Below are positions 25,050 through 33,052 of a stretch of 50,560 nt of DNA, piece by piece. Source of the DNA: Brasilonema sp. CT11 (GTDB lineage: Bacteria > Cyanobacteriota > Cyanobacteriia > Cyanobacteriales > Nostocaceae). Location of the stretch: contig NZ_JABXYX010000052.1 in the NCBI RefSeq assembly GCF_017982655.1, forward strand, positions 1-50,560, in the 5' to 3' direction. The notes beneath the pieces were generated by a model. The model searched no databases. It saw nothing but the letters and a program-made list of their open reading frames with translations, and had not been told where the DNA came from. The position numbers were made by a program, and so were the translations under genes. Every line of letters begins with the position of its first letter. The stretch's first letter is position 1.

Positions 25050-25871
25050 TCAAGTGATTTGTTGAAATGCAACTTGATAGAAATTACAACTTCTTTGGGT
25101 ATTATGGGTAATCTGTGTTGGTAAACTATCAATTTGATTTGTTAGTATTAGGGTTTGTGACTGTCGCCATGCTTGCAAGGCTGAGCGTGCAATTTCTTCA
25201 ACTTTTTCTGCTGCTTCTAATTTCTCGGTTATGGACTTACAAAGCTGAGTAAAAGCTTGTAGCTGGAGCATTTCGCCCAAACCACCCAACTCTATTGCCA
25301 TGAGATTAGCTTCGTGTCGCAAAACAGATTGTTCACTATTTAAAATTAACGATTCTAGGCGTTGCAAACAGTCTTCTACTTCCGTTTGAAACAGTAAGCG
25401 AATAATGTCTTGTAACGCACTCTCTGGTGAGAGAACTGTTATCGTATCCTCAGAAATCAAACAGCCCAAACGATCTTGTAACTCCTCAAAAACTGGATAA
25501 CAAAAGGTTGCTAACCATTGTTCATCGATAGTATAACCTTCTGAATGTAGTTTTACTATTTGGCGTAACCAATCTACTCCAGCTAAAAGTAGGCTTTGCA
25601 AATCAGCGTCAAGTTCTAAAGGGTCTTTCTGAGTTGTCAAAACTTTAAAGTAATCTTCTAATCGGTGAGCTAAAGCACTTAAAGTCCGAAATCCCATCAT
25701 GCCTGCACCACCTTTTATGGAATGAGCAGCTTTCACTCCAGCATTGATTTTTGATAGAGCAATTTCACGATTAAATTTGACTTCTAATAATACAGTTTCT
25801 AGGGTATTGAGAGAGTCAGTTACTTCCTCGAAAAACTGCAACTGGATTTCTAATTCTTTGTCTCGTAACAT
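25050..25871 (-). CDS. Histidine phosphotransfer (Hpt) domain protein
   Basis: 273 residues. The N-terminal Hpt domain, about residues 1-110, has the phosphoacceptor motif AHSIKGGAGMMGFRTLSALAHRLEDYFKVL, as at the N-terminus of CheA-type hybrid kinases. The rest is helical with a central LLFQTEVEDCLQRLESLI segment; no kinase ATP-binding or receiver domain follows. It could be a phosphorelay intermediate for a separate CheA-like kinase, or an orphaned N-terminal piece. The PATAN-REC regulator lies upstream on the same strand, 758 bp away, and is a plausible but unproven partner. No convincing ribosome site precedes the ATG. Confidence 0.82.
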   Translation of the reverse strand: MLRDKELEIQLQFFEEVTDSLNTLETVLLEVKFNREIALSKINAGVKAAHSIKGGAGMMGFRTLSALAHRLEDYFKVLTTQKDPLELDADLQSLLLAGVDWLRQIVKLHSEGYTIDEQWLATFCYPVFEELQDRLGCLISEDTITVLSPESALQDIIRLLFQTEVEDCLQRLESLILNSEQSVLRHEANLMAIELGGLGEMLQLQAFTQLCKSITEKLEAAEKVEEIARSALQAWRQSQTLILTNQIDSLPTQITHNTQRSCNFYQVAFQQIT

Positions 25872-26629
25872 AATCTTTATTCGTCAAGAGTCTTTAGTGA
25901 GACCAGTGCTGCGGGAGGGGAACCCTGGCGCAGGCGACTGGCGTTCGCCTTTGGCGTGCGCTTTGCGCATACCAGAAGGGGGAATCCGATAGCCGTAAGG
26001 CGTGGCGGAGCGCCATAGGGTGATTGTTATTAGTCATCTCCAATTGCCAAAGAAAACATGACTAATTATTGTCGCTATTTAGCAAGTTTCCTGGGTGCTG
26101 TTAATAATCTAATCAAATGAGATAATTTATAATAGCAAATTCTATATTCTGTCAATCGTTGAAGAATATAAAATTGCTTTCACATCCTTATAACTGTCAA
26201 GAGGAGATACTTTACTTGTGATGACCCTAATATATATTGAAGCTAATATAAAAAGCAAAACTGCTCATTATGAGCATTCCTACAAAAGTGATTGTCAAGT
26301 TTTGTTTTTATTATAAGAACCGATGAGTGAAAGTAAACATTAAGATATTGTAGGTTGAAGCCAGTCCGCTCTTGGGGGGGGTTCTCCCCCTTGTAGATGC
26401 CTTTGTTAGGAACTGATGTTTTCCCTTTGCTATCGAAGACACTGCTTTAAATTTCTTTATGGGGAATGTAAAAAATGTTTTCACGCCTACGCACAGCGCA
26501 AGGAAAACGACGTCCTTGTTTCAAGCCCCCAAATCGATAGGGTTCTTAATTTTGAACTTTGAATTTTGAATTTGAGCGTGCGCCTTTGGCGTGCGCCTTT
26601 GGCGCTCAGCGAGTGACCTCACTTATAAA
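25872..26629. other. Intergenic region with GC-rich dispersed repeats
   Basis: Repeat blocks at 25905-26030 (ggcgttcgcctttggcgtgc; cgtggcggagcgcc), at 26371-26392 (G8 run then CCCCC, a short hairpin) and at 26575-26612 (gtgcgcctttggc twice in tandem). No gene is supported. Confidence 0.55.
25905..26030. repeat. GC-rich dispersed repeat block
   Basis: Imperfect short hairpins such as GGCGTGCGCTTTGCGC and GGCGTGGCGGAGCGCC. It shares the gcgttcgcctttggcg core with the cobL insertion and with 26575-26612. Confidence 0.5.
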
Positions 26630-27706
26630 TTATTCAATGTGTTGAGAGATAACTTTCAGCAAATCTACTTGTGTAAAAGGCTTGATTAGATAGCCTGTTG
26701 CTCTAACCATCTTTGCTTTTGCTCTGTCTATCAATCCTGCTCTGCCCGTAACCATAATCACTGGAGTATTCTGAAAGTATGAATGTTTTCGTATCAAGGT
26801 ACACAGTTCATAACCATCTAAGTTTGGCATTTCGATATCTAGTAAAATGAGGTCAGGTTTAATACGGATAATTTGCATTAAAGCTTTTAAAGAGTCATCT
26901 ATTCCGATCACAGAAAATATTTGATTATCTAATAAATTCTTGATGACGTTGATGATAATCGGACTATCATCAACGCAGATTACTGTATAAGTCTTTTTAT
27001 TAAATGGTTTTTGAAAGTTCTGTTGGTGTTGATCATCGTTATTATTAAAATCTACTGTTGGAATGTTGGTAAAATTTGTAAGTTTTTGTTCTATTTTTGC
27101 TTTTGACTGCTTTATTTTTGATGAAAAAGATTGGAATCGGCGTTGTATCCGGCGTGATGTAGTATTTTCCTGTTCTTGTGTTCTATTTTGACAATATTCG
27201 ACTATTAAGCGTAAATCAAGATGGCAGAACTTTGGCATATCATCTAGGACACTTTCCGAAGCAAATTCATAACTCCCCTCTTTTATCTTCAGAAATTGTT
27301 CAATAATTTCTATTGCCAATTGCTCTATTAACATTCCTGCTTGAGCAGGAGTCATATACTTTTGATTCACGAGCCAGCAAATAGCTAAATAATCTGGATT
27401 TTGTATTGCTTGATTGTCAAGTCCAGTTTCAAATAGCGTCTGCAACTGTTTATAAATTCCATTATTGAGAGTAGGAATTTCCTCACTTAAACGGTGTAAA
27501 TGCCTGTAAATGACATCAAACATTTTATCTGTATAACAGGCATAAATCAGTTTACCTTCATCTAAATAGATTGACCAAGAAGCAGATGGGCTAAACACTT
27601 GCCAACAACCACTTAGAGGTTTACTAGTCATTTTTCCTAGTAGAGATAGTGGCTGTAATGCCTGAAAAAATCTGTATCTACCAATAGGAAGAGTCGTCAT
27701 ATTCAT
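26630..27706 (-). CDS. PATAN-REC response regulator (PatA/HmpA type)
   Basis: About 358 residues from ATG 27706; a longer frame adds 31 atypical residues. The N-terminal PATAN/DUF4388-like region, about residues 10-170, includes GKMTSKPLSGCWQVFS and WSIYLDEGKLIYACY. A charged linker follows. The C-terminal receiver domain, about residues 230-358, has VICVDDSP (acid pocket), LILLDIEMPNLDGYELC (phosphoacceptor Asp), PVIMVTGRAG (Thr) and GYLIKPF (Lys). There is no DNA-binding domain, so it acts through protein contacts, as in heterocyst patterning (PatA) or hormogonium motility (HmpA/PilG) systems. Which one cannot be told from sequence. Confidence 0.85.
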   Translation of the reverse strand: MNMTTLPIGRYRFFQALQPLSLLGKMTSKPLSGCWQVFSPSASWSIYLDEGKLIYACYTDKMFDVIYRHLHRLSEEIPTLNNGIYKQLQTLFETGLDNQAIQNPDYLAICWLVNQKYMTPAQAGMLIEQLAIEIIEQFLKIKEGSYEFASESVLDDMPKFCHLDLRLIVEYCQNRTQEQENTTSRRIQRRFQSFSSKIKQSKAKIEQKLTNFTNIPTVDFNNNDDQHQQNFQKPFNKKTYTVICVDDSPIIINVIKNLLDNQIFSVIGIDDSLKALMQIIRIKPDLILLDIEMPNLDGYELCTLIRKHSYFQNTPVIMVTGRAGLIDRAKAKMVRATGYLIKPFTQVDLLKVISQHIE

Positions 27707-27869
27707 AAAGAAAGATTTTTGATTGAAAGAACAACAACGATATGAAGATAGGTACTCGTGGCTAGAGACTAGAAGAATGATGCTATTAGTGACTAGCAAC
27801 TTAGATCTGTATTGACTCTATATTATTGCCACAAAATTGTACTTTGTCTTGTTGAAAAGTTGGTGAAGC

Positions 27870-28121
27870 ATGACTTACACCTGTTTAGACAAAGCAATAA
27901 CAGATGTGAGATTACAGTACTCAATCCCTGAAAACAAAGACCCCTCACCAAAAGCAGAGCAATGCTTGGAGAAGCCTAGTTCCTGGTTCGGTAGCTGTGC
28001 GGATTTAAGGTTTTACTTAGTTTTACTGCTCCTTAATGAAAAATCGGGAGAAATTACAGATAGCTTGTACACAGAGTTTAAGCTACTTATCTACATTCAT
28101 TGTACTGAGGAGTACACTTAG
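27870..28121 (+). CDS. Small hypothetical protein
   Basis: 83 residues, divergent from the PATAN-REC gene. Soluble and mixed in composition, with two Cys near the middle (EQCLEKP, GSCADL) and a helical LRFYLVLLLLNEKSG segment. Not recognised. No strong ribosome site before the ATG; could be a lineage-specific protein or a chance frame. An inverted repeat at 28140-28205 follows it. Confidence 0.4.
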   Translation: MTYTCLDKAITDVRLQYSIPENKDPSPKAEQCLEKPSSWFGSCADLRFYLVLLLLNEKSGEITDSLYTEFKLLIYIHCTEEYT

Positions 28122-28139
28122 TACAACTCATCATTAATA

Positions 28140-28205
28140 GGGTTCGGAAATCAAATTTATGCCAAAACAGGGAAATGAATTATCTCTTAAGCCAATTCCG
28201 AACCC
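28140..28205. repeat. 10-bp inverted repeat with 46-nt spacer
   Basis: GGGTTCGGAA (28140-28149) and TTCCGAACCC (28196-28205), followed by GTTTTATG. Possible terminator of the 83-residue ORF or the ends of a small element. Confidence 0.45.
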
Positions 28206-29282
28206 GTTTTATGGTGACGTGTACTTAGCAGGAGAGTTTACAGCATCATTGGGTATCACAAGAAATTTAGAAAGTGGATAACTATTTATCAAATACATCT
28301 TTATAGAGTATTTTTCCATACAAAACTATTGGATTTTACTAAAATTTCCGCAAACAAGCAGAGGAATATTCCCGCCTCTACCTATTATTCCCATATGGCT
28401 GTGCGCCAAGTTTTACCTAGCCTAAGTAGATGCCTATTTGAATTATAAGAATAGCAAACTCATATGAGTTGTGACTGTGGTCATAACTCATACACCTACG
28501 TTGCGTCATGAGGCGCAAAGGCAACTGTTTCATAAAAAGGTATTTTCATCATACGTACTGGTAACACCATGTGACATTGTTTCGTAACGAATCGTCACCC
28601 TGAAGAGTTTTGAGTGCCACCTTCAACAATTTCCAGTGAAACTCAAAAAATTGAGTAAATAACCTCAAATAAATAGAAAACTTTAGTTAATGGGTAGATG
28701 GTAAGTAATATACTCACTATTATTTAGATTACTATAATTTTAACAAAAAAGTTAAAACACGTATGAAAACTACTATGAGCCAATCAAGAAAACGTTAATG
28801 ATCACTTTGTTTACAGTGTGCTTTGTTAGAGAATTATACATTCTTGTTTTTTCAGTGCTTGTACTTAACTCATTTAAGTACAAAGATAGAATTCATGAAA
28901 TATTTATGTATGGAAGTGTATAAAATCAAATAAAAATAAGTAATCAATAAATAATAGTTTTTTAAACTACATACCAACAATATCAAAAAATAATATAGAT
29001 ACAAACACCATACTTATATCTACAGATAAAGCTACTTACACTCAGATGCAACAGCCTCTACATTGAGCCAAGAGTATATAACTTGAGTGCAAAAGCAAAC
29101 AAGAATGACAATGTATTTATAAATAGTCAGTACGAATTCAACCACAATAAAAAAATATACTGCTACAACATCTAGTTTTTCCAAGGGTGTTGGCAAATTT
29201 GATGTAACTTTGATAAAGCTTATATAATTTAGGAACATCTAAAATGAAAAAATCGTCTCTAGTAATAATGTGAAAAAACTAA

Positions 29283-29300
29283 GAACACTATTGAGTGTTC
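29283..29300. terminator. Short hairpin with nearby T-run
   Basis: GAACACT, loop ATTG, AGTGTTC; TTTTTT follows at about 29315. No gene is identified upstream, so its role is unclear. Confidence 0.3.
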
Positions 29301-29508
29301 CGTTTGTTAGTGATTTTTTGAATTTAAAGCTTTAAGTAAGGCTAGGTAAAATTATATTATTTGACTATTTGTTGCGAATTTTGACTTTCGATAAAATCGA
29401 ATATTCTTAGCTTGACTTTAGCCATTTAGGGCGGTGTAGTTTAAGGTATTGGTCAACCATTCCTTGGATAGTTTGCAAATACTCGCGAAGACTTTAACTA
29501 TTGTAAAT

Positions 29509-30252
29509 ATGAAGCATCTTCTTATTCTTGGCGGAACAGGTGACGCGACAGAATTGGCAGCTAAAGCCTCCGCTATCCCAGAGGTAGAAGTTATCACATC
29601 TTTAGCTGGTCGCACCAGTCAACCACAAGCGCCAGCTGGAATACTACGTATTGGGGGTTTTGGTGGTGAAGCGGGGCTGGTAGAATACTTAATTGAAGCA
29701 AAAATAGATGTAGTGATCGATGCGACTCACCCCTTCGCTAAACAGATATCTTTTCATGCAGCAGCTGCCGCTGCTACTTGTAAAATACCTCATCTGATGC
29801 TGATCCGTCCTGCTTGGGAGCGTCTTCCTAATGATCAGTGGGTTGAAGTTGATAGTGTGGAAGCAGCTGCTGCTGTATTACCTGAATTTGCCAAACGGGT
29901 ATTCCTGACTATCGGTAGGCAGCAACTTGCACCCTTTGCCAGTTTGGAGGATATTTGGTTTTTGATGCGACTGATTGAGCCTCCTGCAACTGAAGCATTG
30001 ATGCCATCAGGGGTGATATTGTGCGATCGCGGTCCCTTTGCCCTAGACAATGAGCGAAAACTCTTGATTTCACATCAAATTGATACAGTCGTGAGTAAGA
30101 ATAGCGGCGGTGATGCCACCTATGCCAAAATTATTGCAGCGCGATCGCTTGGGGTGAGGGTAGTGATGGTAAAGCGTCCAGCAACTCCACCAGGAGAGCA
30201 AGTCAGCGATGTGGAGAGTGCTGTGGCGTGGTTGGTGAATCAGCTACCATAA
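29509..30252 (+). CDS. cobK: Precorrin-6A reductase
   Basis: 247 residues from ATG 29509; the frame is open further upstream but family homology starts at KHLLILGGTGDATELAAKA. It reduces the macrocycle of precorrin-6A with NADPH in the corrin pathway. Motifs: HLLILGGTGDA (nucleotide loop), VIDATHPFAKQIS (signature with catalytic-site His), LTIGRQQLAPF, CDRGPFALDNERKLL and VSKNSGGDATYAKIIAARSLGVRVVMVKRP (signature). Length normal. Isolated from the other cob genes by a toxin-antitoxin block. Its 3' end overlaps the convergent toxin gene by 13 bp. Confidence 0.93.
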   Translation: MKHLLILGGTGDATELAAKASAIPEVEVITSLAGRTSQPQAPAGILRIGGFGGEAGLVEYLIEAKIDVVIDATHPFAKQISFHAAAAAATCKIPHLMLIRPAWERLPNDQWVEVDSVEAAAAVLPEFAKRVFLTIGRQQLAPFASLEDIWFLMRLIEPPATEALMPSGVILCDRGPFALDNERKLLISHQIDTVVSKNSGGDATYAKIIAARSLGVRVVMVKRPATPPGEQVSDVESAVAWLVNQLP

Positions 30253-30599
30253 ATTTGAAACTCTTCTACTACAGCCTGGATTTCATCTGCTGCAACATCT
30301 GCTTGATCAAGCTTGGAGTAAATCAGCAATAGGATAACACTTGTGGGTGACTCAAGCTGATAGATTAATCGATAACCAGCGCTTTTACCTTTTTGAATAT
30401 CACTGTTGCGCACTCGCACCTTAAAAACTGTATAGTCTGTTCCTGAAATCTGATCTCCCACAAATTCGCCTGCTTGGAGTTGTTCAATGACTGGCTGCAC
30501 ATCAGAACGAATTTGACGATACTTTTTGGAGAGAGTGCGTAGTCGGCGCTTAAATTCATCAGTAAACTTAATTTCAACTGAGGGAGGTTCACTCGACAT
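30240..30599 (-). CDS. RelE/ParE-superfamily toxin (type II TA)
   Basis: 119 residues with the RelE/ParE-like pattern. FTDEFKRRLRTLSKKYRQIRSDVQPVIEQLQ gives the two N-terminal helices, and YTVFKVRVRNSDIQKGKSAGYRLIYQLESPTSVILLLIYSKLDQAD gives the beta sheet with R-x-RN-S-x-x-KGKSAGYRLIY. Such toxins cleave mRNA at the ribosome or inhibit gyrase. Its start overlaps the upstream antitoxin by 11 nt, as in TA operons. It is convergent and overlapping with cobK at the 3' end. Confidence 0.8.
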   Translation of the reverse strand: MSSEPPSVEIKFTDEFKRRLRTLSKKYRQIRSDVQPVIEQLQAGEFVGDQISGTDYTVFKVRVRNSDIQKGKSAGYRLIYQLESPTSVILLLIYSKLDQADVAADEIQAVVEEFQIYGS

Positions 30600-30831
30600 C
30601 TATTCCATCCCACAATTCAGAAATTGGTCTGGTTTTACCAGCCGTTGCTTCCCCAAGCGACTTGCGAAGACTCTCTAATACCACTTCCTTAGATTCATCA
30701 TCCTCATCTATCCCTTCTTCAACAAACAATACAATTACCCGGACACGGCTTTGCTTTTCTACGGCTAGGGGTTCGTCTAGAAACAGTTGACCGTTTTTAT
30801 CAATGGTTCCCATCACTTCTTGTGCTTTCAT
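30589..30831 (-). CDS. Antitoxin partner of the 30240 toxin
   Basis: 80 residues. A short N-terminal beta segment (GTIDKNGQLFLDEPLAVEKQSRVRVIVLFVEE), reminiscent of AbrB/DUF2281-type antitoxins, is followed by an acidic helix (ESKEVVLESLRKSLGEATAGKTRPISELWDGIDVE) that should wrap the toxin. AGGAGG... precedes the ATG closely (AGGAGGAAAAG). Overlaps the toxin gene by 11 nt. Confidence 0.78.
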   Translation of the reverse strand: MKAQEVMGTIDKNGQLFLDEPLAVEKQSRVRVIVLFVEEGIDEDDESKEVVLESLRKSLGEATAGKTRPISELWDGIDVE

Positions 30832-30877
30832 CTTTTCCTCCTAGTAGTCTTATACCGAATTGAATATGTCAAGCACA

Positions 30878-31126
30878 TCAACTGGCTTGTGCTAGAGAGC
30901 GTACAGTTAGAATTTCGTCAGCACGCAAGGCTTCAACAGCAGATACTGGAACAGTAACCACTGCAATCGACTCACCCACCGCGTTGAATACTTCCAGTAC
31001 ACAGCCATCTTCTCCACCAGTAGGATGAGGAACAAAATCAACTAACGTTGCAATATCACCGGCTCTAAGCTGATGCTCTGGTAAATCAAGAGTTAGAGCA
31101 ACCTCCTTGTACAACTCAAGCGTCAT
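30878..31126 (-). CDS. DUF4926 protein
   Basis: 82 residues from ATG 31126, chosen because AAGGAG lies 7 nt upstream; a longer frame to 31159 is not needed. The whole protein matches the DUF4926 pattern: LYKEVALTLDLPEHQLRAGDIATLVDFVPHPTGGEDGCVLEVFNAVGESIAVVTVP. It is a small beta-barrel (SH3-like) protein commonly beside toxin-antitoxin or restriction-like genes. Here it lies between two TA pairs on the same strand. Function unknown. Confidence 0.8.
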   Translation of the reverse strand: MTLELYKEVALTLDLPEHQLRAGDIATLVDFVPHPTGGEDGCVLEVFNAVGESIAVVTVPVSAVEALRADEILTVRSLAQAS

Positions 31127-31188
31127 AGCGAGACTCCTTACGAGGTTTGAGGGTGACAAACTGAAATGCTGTTAGGCTGCAACGGCTT

Positions 31189-31482
31189 CTATTCTCTGCG
31201 ACTCTTCCAATATCCAGGCTCTCGACTGCAATGCATCACAGCCAAAATGAGGATGTAGTCTTGCTCAATTGTATAAAGAATTCCATACGGGAATTTTCGC
31301 GTCAGACATCGCCGAATATCCTCATCAATAGGACGCCATCGAGTTGGAGACTCTCTAATTCGATAGATTGCATCCTCAACCGCATCAATAAAAGCCTGCG
31401 CTACCTCAGCACGGCGCTCTGTATAATATTGGACAGCCTCAGCATATTCAGTAAGCGCCTCAGGATGAAATACATACTTCAT
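31189..31482 (-). CDS. ParE-family toxin
   Basis: 97 residues. HPEALTEYAEAVQYYTERRAEVAQAFIDAVEDAIYRIRESPTRWRPIDEDIRRCLTRKFPYGILYTIEQDYILILAVMHCSREPGYW is the standard ParE/RelE plasmid-stabilisation fold: two helices, then a sheet with R-x-x-x-x-FPYGILY and the terminal H-x-x-R-x-P-x-YW. Such toxins act on DNA gyrase or mRNA. It starts within an ATGA overlap with the upstream antitoxin stop. Confidence 0.88.
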   Translation of the reverse strand: MKYVFHPEALTEYAEAVQYYTERRAEVAQAFIDAVEDAIYRIRESPTRWRPIDEDIRRCLTRKFPYGILYTIEQDYILILAVMHCSREPGYWKSRRE

Positions 31483-31709
31483 TGCTCAAGCAATTGCCTT
31501 ACCTGAGCTAATGCTTCTTCCCCAGGAATTGGTTGGACAGAACCACTTCGGACTTCATCTCGCCGTCTTTTTGCCTCTGTAGTCCAAACTGCTTGAATTG
31601 CTGGATCAGTGTTGAATTCCAAGCTTTCAACCAGCTTCTCAGCTAGGAGTGCCCTTGATGCACTGGGCAAAGATAGGACTTCTTCTGTCAGTTGCTCAAT
31701 TGAACGCAT
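31479..31709 (-). CDS. Addiction-module antitoxin
   Basis: 76 residues from ATG 31709. RSIEQLTEEVLSLPSASRALLAEKLVESLE and the C-terminal WTTEAKRRRDEVRSGSVQPIPGEEALAQVR are typical of the putative addiction-module component family usually found before ParE toxins. The 4-nt ATGA overlap with the toxin gene confirms the pairing. Confidence 0.88.
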   Translation of the reverse strand: MRSIEQLTEEVLSLPSASRALLAEKLVESLEFNTDPAIQAVWTTEAKRRRDEVRSGSVQPIPGEEALAQVRQLLEQ

Positions 31710-32028
31710 TGTCAATATGTAGAATGTTGAATCATGCTCACAGTGTAACAACGATGGGCTGTTGGGAGGTATAGAAGAACTGTTAACTTATTGATCCTAG
31801 CCTACGACCGTCATAACTAAAGTCTTATTGCTTCCTGTTCAGTAGGAGTTTTCGTAGTCATGAGTGACATAAATCACTATTGTATATATTGTTAGCTATT
31901 AAAATATTAATTAAGTATTTTTACATAATAAATGCCAACAAATGAAAAAATACTTCCCGGTTAACTAGTATATATAAACTAAGTAAGAAAGATTATCAGG
32001 GTCAATAACTATTTATGAGGTTTAAGTT
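31710..32028. other. AT-rich intergenic region, no gene
   Basis: Divergent promoter region between the TA block and the DUF6232-like gene. I see no repeats or RNA structure of note. Confidence 0.45.
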
Positions 32029-32559
32029 ATGGATCTAAATTTCAATTCCTTCCTACAAGCTTCTGATAATATTGATATTGTTTCAACTGATATTTTATAC
32101 CTTACAGACAAAACTGTCCGTTTTGGTGCTGATGTTTATCAGTTTCGCAATGTAACTGGCTTTGGTATAGGAGAGGTGAAACCTAAAAAAGTTCCATTCA
32201 CAACTATTCTTGGATTGTTCATCTTTGGACTTGTTTTATATCCGTTAAGTAGTTTTTTGGGTGGTTTGGGTACTTTTTTAAGTTTATTAATGTTATTAAT
32301 TCCAGTAGCCATGTTAGTATCTAACTTAACTCAGCCTAAACTTTTTGGACTAAAATTACATCTAAATTCCGGAGAAGGGAAAATCTTTATAACCAATGAT
32401 ACAAAATGGTTAGAGAAGGCAGTTAGTAAATTATATCAATTCATGGAAAATATTCAAGATGGTAGTTCTATGACCATCCAGATTGGAGGAAGTATAACAG
32501 GAAATATTATACAAGGAAGTGAGCGTGTAGAAAATGTATCAAATTATGATAATTCCTGA
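32029..32559 (+). CDS. DUF6232-like membrane protein with C-terminal GNIIQGS motif
   Basis: 176 residues. The N-terminal beta domain (VSTDILYLTDKTVRFGADVYQFRNVTGFGIGEV) resembles DUF6232. Next come a two-helix membrane hairpin, about residues 57-102 (ILGLFIFGLVLYPLSSFL; LSLLMLLIPVAMLVSNL), and a second beta segment (FGLKLHLNSGEGKIFITNDTKWLEKAVSKLYQFME). The last 30 residues contain IQIGGSITGNIIQGSERVENVSN. That motif reappears at the N-terminus of the next gene product. The two genes are 64 bp apart on the same strand and probably cotranscribed. Function unknown. Confidence 0.7.
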   Translation: MDLNFNSFLQASDNIDIVSTDILYLTDKTVRFGADVYQFRNVTGFGIGEVKPKKVPFTTILGLFIFGLVLYPLSSFLGGLGTFLSLLMLLIPVAMLVSNLTQPKLFGLKLHLNSGEGKIFITNDTKWLEKAVSKLYQFMENIQDGSSMTIQIGGSITGNIIQGSERVENVSNYDNS

Positions 32560-32623
32560 TTAGGATATCTAGAAAGAAAAATATTTTCACTTTTAATTAT
32601 TTTAATTAGGAGAAGAACGTAGT

Positions 32624-32995
32624 ATGGCAGATAACTCAATTAGTATTGGCACAGACGCTAAAGGAAACATTATACAAGGAAGTTCTGTTCAAGGAAGTGT
32701 ATCAAACACTATGAACGAAATGCCTGCATCCACTGATTTGAAGACAGCAGAAATTAACACTCTGATACAGCAGCTTAAAACAACAATCGAAGCTGAACCT
32801 GGTTTGGATGTGAAGAGTAAAGAAAGAGCATTGAAATACGTTAAAAAGTTAGGAGAAGCAGCCAGTAATTACAAAGATAAAGATATGAAGGATCAGGCAG
32901 AAGACGCGATTACACTTTTAGAAAAAATATTGTCAGGGTTAAAATCTGGTGCCAGTTTGCTCACATCTATATCTCAGTTATTCAGTATCGGATAA
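32624..32995 (+). CDS. Small protein with N-terminal GNIIQGS motif, partner of 32029 gene
   Basis: 123 residues. The N-terminus (ISIGTDAKGNIIQGSSVQGSVSN) copies the C-terminal motif of the upstream membrane protein. The remainder is helical: TAEINTLIQQLKTTIEA, KSKERALKYVKKLGEAASN, KDQAEDAITLLEKILSGL, ending in a hydrophobic SGASLLTSISQLFSIG. AGGAGAAG lies about 9 nt before the ATG. No family recognised. GN-x-x-x-G beta motifs of this type occur as short adaptor segments in cyanobacterial conflict and signalling proteins. That comparison is my inference. Confidence 0.65.
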   Translation: MADNSISIGTDAKGNIIQGSSVQGSVSNTMNEMPASTDLKTAEINTLIQQLKTTIEAEPGLDVKSKERALKYVKKLGEAASNYKDKDMKDQAEDAITLLEKILSGLKSGASLLTSISQLFSIG

Positions 32996-33052
32996 AACAA
33001 CAATCAGACCGGATTTGACAAAACTTTACCATTTAAACCGAGTCTGCATATG

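Larger units (their letters stand above)
28122..29508. other. 1.4-kb AT-rich region without a convincing gene
   Basis: The longest gene-free stretch in the window. It contains a 10-bp inverted repeat (GGGTTCGGAA 28140-28149, TTCCGAACCC 28196-28205), a hairpin-like ttgcgtcatgaggcgcaa near 28500, and a hairpin GAACACT-attg-AGTGTTC at 29283-29300. The only long frame (68 codons, minus, 29032-29238) has no support. It may hold an ncRNA or decayed genes. Confidence 0.5.

Noticed and set aside
29032-29238. 68-codon minus frame with hydrophobic content
   Set aside because: AT-rich DNA readily produces Phe/Ile/Val-rich frames; no ribosome site and no neighbours to pair with.
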